DNA from: Caballeronia sp. M1242
GTDB taxonomy: Bacteria > Pseudomonadota > Gammaproteobacteria > Burkholderiales > Burkholderiaceae
Length of the DNA: 64,000 nucleotides
Assembly (NCBI RefSeq): GCF_017220215.1
Contig: NZ_CP071129.1
Location: 1,550,001-1,614,000 of the forward strand
Direction of reading: 5' to 3'
The notes under the pieces are model-generated. The model worked only from the letters and a program-made list of their open reading frames with translations. It was not told the DNA's origin and ran no database searches. How positions within the stretch are numbered: the first letter of the stretch is position 1; the number at the start of each line of letters is the position of its first letter. Shown in pieces: positions 59,776-64,000 of the stretch. The position numbers and the translations under genes are program-made.

Positions 59776-59872
59776 GACTGATTCGAACCTTCGTGATAAC
59801 CATGAAAAGCACGACGCGGCCCGGTGCAAAGCGCACCGGACCGCGCGTATTCGTTGACGCGATGAGCGTCGG

Positions 59873-62341
59873 CTAGCGTTTCTTGCGCGCCGGCCGCCCC
59901 TGCGCCGACGACTTCGACGCCGAGTTGGACGTCCCTCCGCGTTTCTTCGCCGCGCCGCCGCGCGCCGCCGGCGACGCGCCCTTCTTCGTGCCGCCGCGCT
60001 GACGCGTGCTTGCCGCATCGTCGTTCAGCGGACGAATGCGCGGACCCGTTGCGCCATTGGCGCCCGAGGCGCCGTGATCGGCCGCGCCCGACGACGAACG
60101 CGGCGACGGCTTCACCGGCGTATCGCGCACCAGACGGAAGTCGATCTTGCGCGCATCGAGATCGACGCGGCCCACCTGCACGCGCACGCGATCGAACATG
60201 CGATAGCGGATACCGGTGCGCTCGCCGCGCAGCTCGTTCTTGATCTCGTCGTACTGGAAGTAGTCCGAGCCGAGTTCCGTCACATGCACGAGCCCTTCGA
60301 TAAAGAGCGAATCGAGTTGCACGAAGATGCCGAAGGACGTCACGCCGTTCACCATGCCGCCGTATTCCTCGCCCAGCTTGTCGCGCATGAAATAGCACTT
60401 GAGCCAGGCTTCGACGTCGCGTGACGCTTCGTCGGCGCGACGCTCGTTCGACGAGCAATGCAGGCCGAGTTCTTCCCACACCGCGACGCTGTTGCGCGAC
60501 CGGCTGCGCGCGCTGTCGTCGGCCAGTTGCATTTCGCGCGCGGCTTTCGTCAAGCCCGTGCTCAGCGAAACGTCGTGGCCAATATCCGGCACGTATTTCT
60601 TGCCCTGCAGAATCGCGTAAATGGCGCGATGCGTGAGCAGGTCGGGATAGCGGCGAATCGGGCTCGTGAAGTGGGCGTACGCCTCGTACGCGAGCCCGAA
60701 GTGACCGATGTTGTCCGGGCTGTAGACGGCCTGCTGCATCGAGCGCAGGACCATTGACTGAAGCATCTGCGCATCGGGCCGGTCGCGGATTTGCGCTATC
60801 AGCGCCGCATAGTCGCTCGCGTGGGGCTTGTCGCCGCCCGTCAGCGTCAGGCCGACGCCGCGCAGAAACTGCCGCAGGTTTTCGAGCTTTTCCTCCGTCG
60901 GCCCCGCATGCACGCGGTATAGGCCCGGATGCTTGTTGCGCTTCAGAAAGTCCGCCGCGCAGACGTTGGCCGCGAGCATGCACTCTTCGATCAGCCGATG
61001 CGCGTCGTTGCGATGACGCGGCAGAATCTGCTCGATCTTGCCCTGCGAGTTCACGACGATGTACGTCTCGGTCGTGTCGAAGTCGATCGCGCCGCGCTTC
61101 TGCCGTGCCGCGTGCAGCGCCTTGAAGACGCCATACAGATTCTGCAACTGCGGCACCAGTTCCGCGCGCCGCGCGGCTTCCGGGCCCTTGGTGTTGGCGA
61201 GCACGGCCGCGACTTCGGTGTACGTGAGACGCGCCGCCGAGTGCATCACGCCCGGATAGAACTGATACGCCTTGATCTCGCCGCGCGCCGTGATGATCAT
61301 GTCGCACACGAGCACGCAGCGGTCGACGTCCGGATTCAGCGAGCACAGCCCGTTCGAGAGCTTCTCGGGCAGCATCGGGATCACGCGCCGCGGGAAGTAC
61401 ACCGACGTGCTGCGGTCCAGCGCGTCGACATCGAGCGGCTCGTTCGGACGCACGTAATGCGACACGTCGGCGATCGCCACGAGCAGACGGAAGCCTTGTC
61501 CGCGGCCGACGGCGACGGGCTCGCAATATACGGCGTCGTCGAAGTCGCGAGCGTCTTCGCCGTCGATCGTGACGAGCGGCACGTCGCGCAGATCTACGCG
61601 ATGCCGGATGTCAACCGGCCGCACTTCGTCGGGGAGCTTCGCGGCCGCGGCGAGCGCGGCGTCGCTGAACTGATGCGGCACGCCGTACTTGCGCACCGCG
61701 ATCTCGATTTCCATGCCGGGATCGTCGATGTCGCCGATCACTTCGACCACGCGCCCGAGCGGCTGCGAATGGCGGCTCGGAAAGTCCGTCAGATCGACGG
61801 ACACGACCTGCCCGACTTTCGCCTTCTTCGGGTTCTGCGTGATGAGAATGTCGTGGCCGATGCGCTTGTCTTCCGGCACGAGAATCAGCGCGCCGTTTTC
61901 ATTCACGAGCCGCCCGATGATGCGCTTGTTCGCGCGGTCGGTGACTTCGACGATATGGCCTTCGGGCCGCCCGCGCCGGTCGTAGCCGACGATGCGCGCG
62001 AGCACGCGGTCGTTGTGCATGACCTTCTGCATCTCGCCGTTGGGCAGGAAGAGATCGTCCTGGCCGTCATCGCGGATCAGAAAACCGAAGCCGTCGCGAT
62101 GACCCTGCACGCGCCCCGCGACGAAGTTCGACGGATGCGTGAGCTGATAATGGCCGCGCTTGTCGAGCCGGATTTGCCCGTCGCGTTCCATGGCCGCCAG
62201 TCGCTTGAAAAATCCTTCGCGCTCCTGGCGCTTGATCGACAGGGCCTCGGCGATGTCGTTCGCGGAGTGAGGCGTTTCGCTCGTGCGCAGCACGCCGAGA
62301 ATCTCTTCGCGGCTGGGAATCGGATACGGATATTTGCTCAA
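59873..62341 (-). CDS. rnr: Exoribonuclease R
   Basis: An 822-residue 3'-5' exoribonuclease that digests structured RNA. An N-terminal helix-turn-helix ([25 protein letters not shown]) precedes cold-shock domains and the RNB domain ([27 protein letters not shown]). An S1 domain follows ([30 protein letters not shown]). The tail is long, basic and Ser/Gly-rich ([14 protein letters not shown], then PARKKR). The start at MSKYPYPIP is the family start. It heads the rlmB group. Confidence 0.97.
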   Translation of the reverse strand: MSKYPYPIPSREEILGVLRTSETPHSANDIAEALSIKRQEREGFFKRLAAMERDGQIRLDKRGHYQLTHPSNFVAGRVQGHRDGFGFLIRDDGQDDLFLPNGEMQKVMHNDRVLARIVGYDRRGRPEGHIVEVTDRANKRIIGRLVNENGALILVPEDKRIGHDILITQNPKKAKVGQVVSVDLTDFPSRHSQPLGRVVEVIGDIDDPGMEIEIAVRKYGVPHQFSDAALAAAAKLPDEVRPVDIRHRVDLRDVPLVTIDGEDARDFDDAVYCEPVAVGRGQGFRLLVAIADVSHYVRPNEPLDVDALDRSTSVYFPRRVIPMLPEKLSNGLCSLNPDVDRCVLVCDMIITARGEIKAYQFYPGVMHSAARLTYTEVAAVLANTKGPEAARRAELVPQLQNLYGVFKALHAARQKRGAIDFDTTETYIVVNSQGKIEQILPRHRNDAHRLIEECMLAANVCAADFLKRNKHPGLYRVHAGPTEEKLENLRQFLRGVGLTLTGGDKPHASDYAALIAQIRDRPDAQMLQSMVLRSMQQAVYSPDNIGHFGLAYEAYAHFTSPIRRYPDLLTHRAIYAILQGKKYVPDIGHDVSLSTGLTKAAREMQLADDSARSRSRNSVAVWEELGLHCSSNERRADEASRDVEAWLKCYFMRDKLGEEYGGMVNGVTSFGIFVQLDSLFIEGLVHVTELGSDYFQYDEIKNELRGERTGIRYRMFDRVRVQVGRVDLDARKIDFRLVRDTPVKPSPRSSSGAADHGASGANGATGPRIRPLNDDAASTRQRGGTKKGASPAARGGAAKKRGGTSNSASKSSAQGRPARKKR

Positions 62342-62516
62342 GGGCTTAATAGAGTTCTTCTCGTTGGACTGGACTTTCGCCGTGTTTTGCCGTTAGTCGA
62401 GCGGCAATCGTTGAAATCATTCTAACACTGCCTATTGTGGACTCCGGCTGCCAGGCCGGCGCTCGCGCCTTACACGTAAGCAAACCGCAGCCCTGACGTG
62501 AGCCGCGTCGAAATGC

Positions 62517-62544
62517 TTGACAGCGGTTCCCGAGTCGCTATAAT
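62517..62544 (+). promoter_or_regulatory. Promoter of the first tRNA-Leu
   Basis: -35 TTGACA (62517-62522) and -10 TATAAT (62539-62544), 16 bases apart: both hexamers match the sigma-70 consensus fully. Confidence 0.9.
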
Positions 62545-62596
62545 GGCGTTCTTTGCTGCTGAACGCACGCAAAGAAACACGCAGTAACGCACCCTT

Positions 62597-62683
62597 GCCC
62601 AGGTGGCGGAATTGGTAGACGCACTAGGTTCAGGTCCTAGCGGTGGCAACACCGTGGAGGTTCGAGTCCTCTCTTGGGCACCA
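62597..62683 (+). tRNA. tRNA-Leu (anticodon CAG), copy 1
   Basis: An 87-nt cloverleaf with a long variable arm. The anticodon stem CTAGG/CCTAG holds the loop TTCAGGT, anticodon CAG. CCA is encoded at the 3' end. The acceptor stem has one G-U pair (G6 with U78, T at 62674). A terminator follows at 62693. Confidence 0.98.
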
Positions 62684-62692
62684 GATGTCAGG

Positions 62693-62723
62693 AAACGCCA
62701 CCTTCGGGTGGCGTTTTCTTTTT
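62693..62723 (+). terminator. Terminator after tRNA-Leu copy 1
   Basis: AAACGCCACC-ttcg-GGTGGCGTTT followed by TCTTTTT. Confidence 0.93.
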
Positions 62724-62768
62724 ATGCGGAGACCGTGCTTTTCGGCTCCTGCCGGTCGTGAAGCGCAG

Positions 62769-62796
62769 TTGACACGGCTCGGCTTCCCGCTAAAAT
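62769..62796 (+). promoter_or_regulatory. Promoter of the second tRNA-Leu
   Basis: -35 TTGACA (62769-62774) and -10 TAAAAT (62791-62796), 16 bases apart. The -10 lies in the CCGCTAAAATAGCGG palindrome (62787-62801). Confidence 0.85.
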
Positions 62797-62818
62797 AGCG
62801 GGCTCGCTGTACCCCTTG

Positions 62819-62905
62819 GCCCAGGTGGCGGAATTGGTAGACGCACTAGGTTCAGGTCCTAGCGGTGGCAACACCGTGGAGGTTCGAGTCCTCTCCTGGG
62901 CACCA
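62819..62905 (+). tRNA. tRNA-Leu (anticodon CAG), copy 2
   Basis: An 87-nt copy identical to the first except for C instead of T at 62896, which gives a regular G-C pair in the acceptor stem. It has its own promoter and terminator, so the two copies are separate transcription units. Confidence 0.98.
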
Positions 62906-62924
62906 AGGTCCCTTTCTCGCGAAG

Positions 62925-62960
62925 AGCCCCACGCATATGCACGTGGGGCTTTTTGTTTTC
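62925..62960 (+). terminator. Terminator after tRNA-Leu copy 2
   Basis: AGCCCCACG and CGTGGGGCT arms with loop CATATGCA, followed by TTTTGTTTT. Confidence 0.9.
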
Positions 62961-63196
62961 TGCGCGCGATTTTTCTGCTTATTTAGCGGCTTCGATTTGC
63001 TTTCGTTTTTATTCGACGTATGACTCGGAGCAAAGCGAAATGAATGGATCGGCCGCGTTATCGTCTTCTCTCCATTAGTAACGATCAGCACGCTCTTGAA
63101 CGGCGGCGTACACTCGTCCTGCCCGCGTGGCCGCATGACCGCCGCGTGCAATCGCATTGCATATCATCGATCAATACTGATACGGAGACCCAGGCG

Positions 63197-64000
63197 ATGA
63201 GTTGGACGCGAGAACAAAGAAACGTAACGATTGCCGCTTATCTCGGCTGGACGCTGGACGCATTCGATTTTTTCCTGATGGTTTTCGTCCTGAAGGATAT
63301 TGCCGCGGAATTCAACACGAAGATTCCCGAAGTCGCCTTTGCCATTACGCTCACGCTCGCCATGCGCCCTATCGGCGCGCTGATATTCGGCCGGCTCGCG
63401 GACAAGTTCGGCCGCCGTCCGACGCTGATGGTCAATATCGCGTGTTATTCGTTGCTGGAGTTACTATCCGGCCTCTCGCCCAACCTGACGACGCTTCTCA
63501 TCTTGCGCTCGCTTTTCGGCATCGCGATGGGCGGTGAATGGGGCGTCGGCTCTGCGCTGACGATGGAAACCGTGCCGCCCAAGGCGCGCGGCTTCGTGTC
63601 CGGCTTGCTGCAAGCCGGTTATCCGAGCGGTTATCTGCTGGCGTCGATCGTATTCGGCGTGCTGTATCAGTTCGTCGGCTGGCGCGGCATGTTTTTTGTC
63701 GGCGTCGCGCCCGCGCTGCTGGTGCTTTATGTCCGTGCGCATGTGCCGGAATCTCCCGCGTGGCGTGCGATGGAAAAACGCGCGCGCCCCGGCTTGCTCG
63801 CGACGCTCAAGCAGAACTGGACGCTTTCTCTCTACGCGATCATCTTGATGACCGCATTCAATTTCTTCTCGCACGGCACGCAGGATCTTTATCCGACGTT
63901 TCTGCGCGAACAGCATCACTTCGATCCGCATACCGTGTCCATCATTACCATCGTGCTGAATATCGGCGCGATTGTCGGGGGATTGTTTTTCGGGTCGTTG
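63197..64000 (+). CDS. MFS transporter, sugar-acid/sialate:H+ symporter type (3' end missing)
   Basis: The frame is open from ATG 63197 to the window edge (268 codons). Seven or more TM segments are seen. The MFS loop 2-3 signature is GRLADKFGRRPTLM; GMAMGGEWGVGSALTMETVP-like IAMGGEWGVGSALTMETVP follows TM4-5. The TM1 sequence YLGWTLDAFDFFLMVFVL resembles the SHS and aromatic-acid symporter groups. The substrate (sialate, lactate or another monocarboxylate) is not decided. Confidence 0.85.
   Translation, partial: MSWTREQRNVTIAAYLGWTLDAFDFFLMVFVLKDIAAEFNTKIPEVAFAITLTLAMRPIGALIFGRLADKFGRRPTLMVNIACYSLLELLSGLSPNLTTLLILRSLFGIAMGGEWGVGSALTMETVPPKARGFVSGLLQAGYPSGYLLASIVFGVLYQFVGWRGMFFVGVAPALLVLYVRAHVPESPAWRAMEKRARPGLLATLKQNWTLSLYAIILMTAFNFFSHGTQDLYPTFLREQHHFDPHTVSIITIVLNIGAIVGGLFFGSL

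Noticed and set aside
59818..59842. A hairpin between rnr and rlmB as a terminator
   Set aside because: The arms pair with one imperfect position, but there is no proper T-run after it on the minus strand, and the genes probably share a transcript.

Overview
The window is a GC-rich chromosomal segment from a betaproteobacterium of the family Burkholderiaceae. Protein sequences and gene order (surE-pcm-nlpD-rpoS, dnaX-ybaB-recR, trxA-rho, rlmN-ndk) look most like Caballeronia or Paraburkholderia. This placement rests on recognition of sequences, not on a search. I see no rRNA operon, CRISPR array, insertion sequence, integrase or prophage gene. The segment reads as conserved core chromosome with a few accessory patches.

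Layout. 1-6.3 kb: rodZ-like gene (cut by the window edge), rlmN, ndk, a Bax inhibitor-1 membrane protein, rlmD and a PolB-type 3'-5' exonuclease. 6.4-10.2 kb: the stationary-phase block rpoS, nlpD, pcm, surE on the minus strand. 10.3-15.3 kb: a quinone oxidoreductase, then a minus-strand group of CoA-transferase, periplasmic binding protein, ABC ATPase and permease. 15.4-19.7 kb: DUF1653 gene, recR, ybaB, dnaX and the SRP RNA gene. 20-26.7 kb: trxA, rho, mtfA, rpmE2, an ArnT-like glycosyltransferase and a MATE exporter. 26.8-36.4 kb: a giant bacterial alpha-2-macroglobulin with pbpC, a ComEA-like protein and a YidB-like protein. 36.6-40.7 kb: clpB behind a sigma-32 promoter, then nsrR and a truncated haemoglobin. 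40.8-46.3 kb: moaE, moaD, moeA, a NUDIX hydrolase, aat, bpt, pyrD. 46.4-50 kb: a cystine-type binding protein and permease, a Gfo/Idh/MocA oxidoreductase and a FadR-type GntR regulator. 50.5-56.9 kb is the most accessory part: a GT4 glycosyltransferase, a GNAT acetyltransferase, a DUF1839 protein, almost 1 kb without a convincing gene, then a Crp/Fnr regulator and a WcaJ-type priming glycosyltransferase. 57-62.3 kb: rpiA, a SirB2-like protein, an AmiD-like amidase, rlmB and rnr. 62.6-62.9 kb: two tRNA-Leu(CAG) genes. The right edge cuts an MFS transporter.

How the genes work together. Several sets are functional units: rpoS with nlpD and the repair enzymes pcm and surE; dnaX, ybaB, recR and the SRP RNA; alpha-2-macroglobulin with PBP1C for envelope defence and repair; NsrR and a truncated globin for nitric-oxide sensing and handling; MoaD/MoaE/MoeA for molybdopterin; Aat and Bpt as the two N-degron tagging enzymes; Crp/Fnr with the undecaprenyl-phosphate glycosyltransferase for exopolysaccharide initiation.

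The less ordinary items are a run of 22-residue repeats inside dnaX, a possible sigma-54 promoter before the exopolysaccharide pair, several strong palindromes in intergenic regions, and the sparsely coding accessory patch at 50-55 kb. I did not find a clear-cut undescribed system. The strongest candidates are given as findings with tests.
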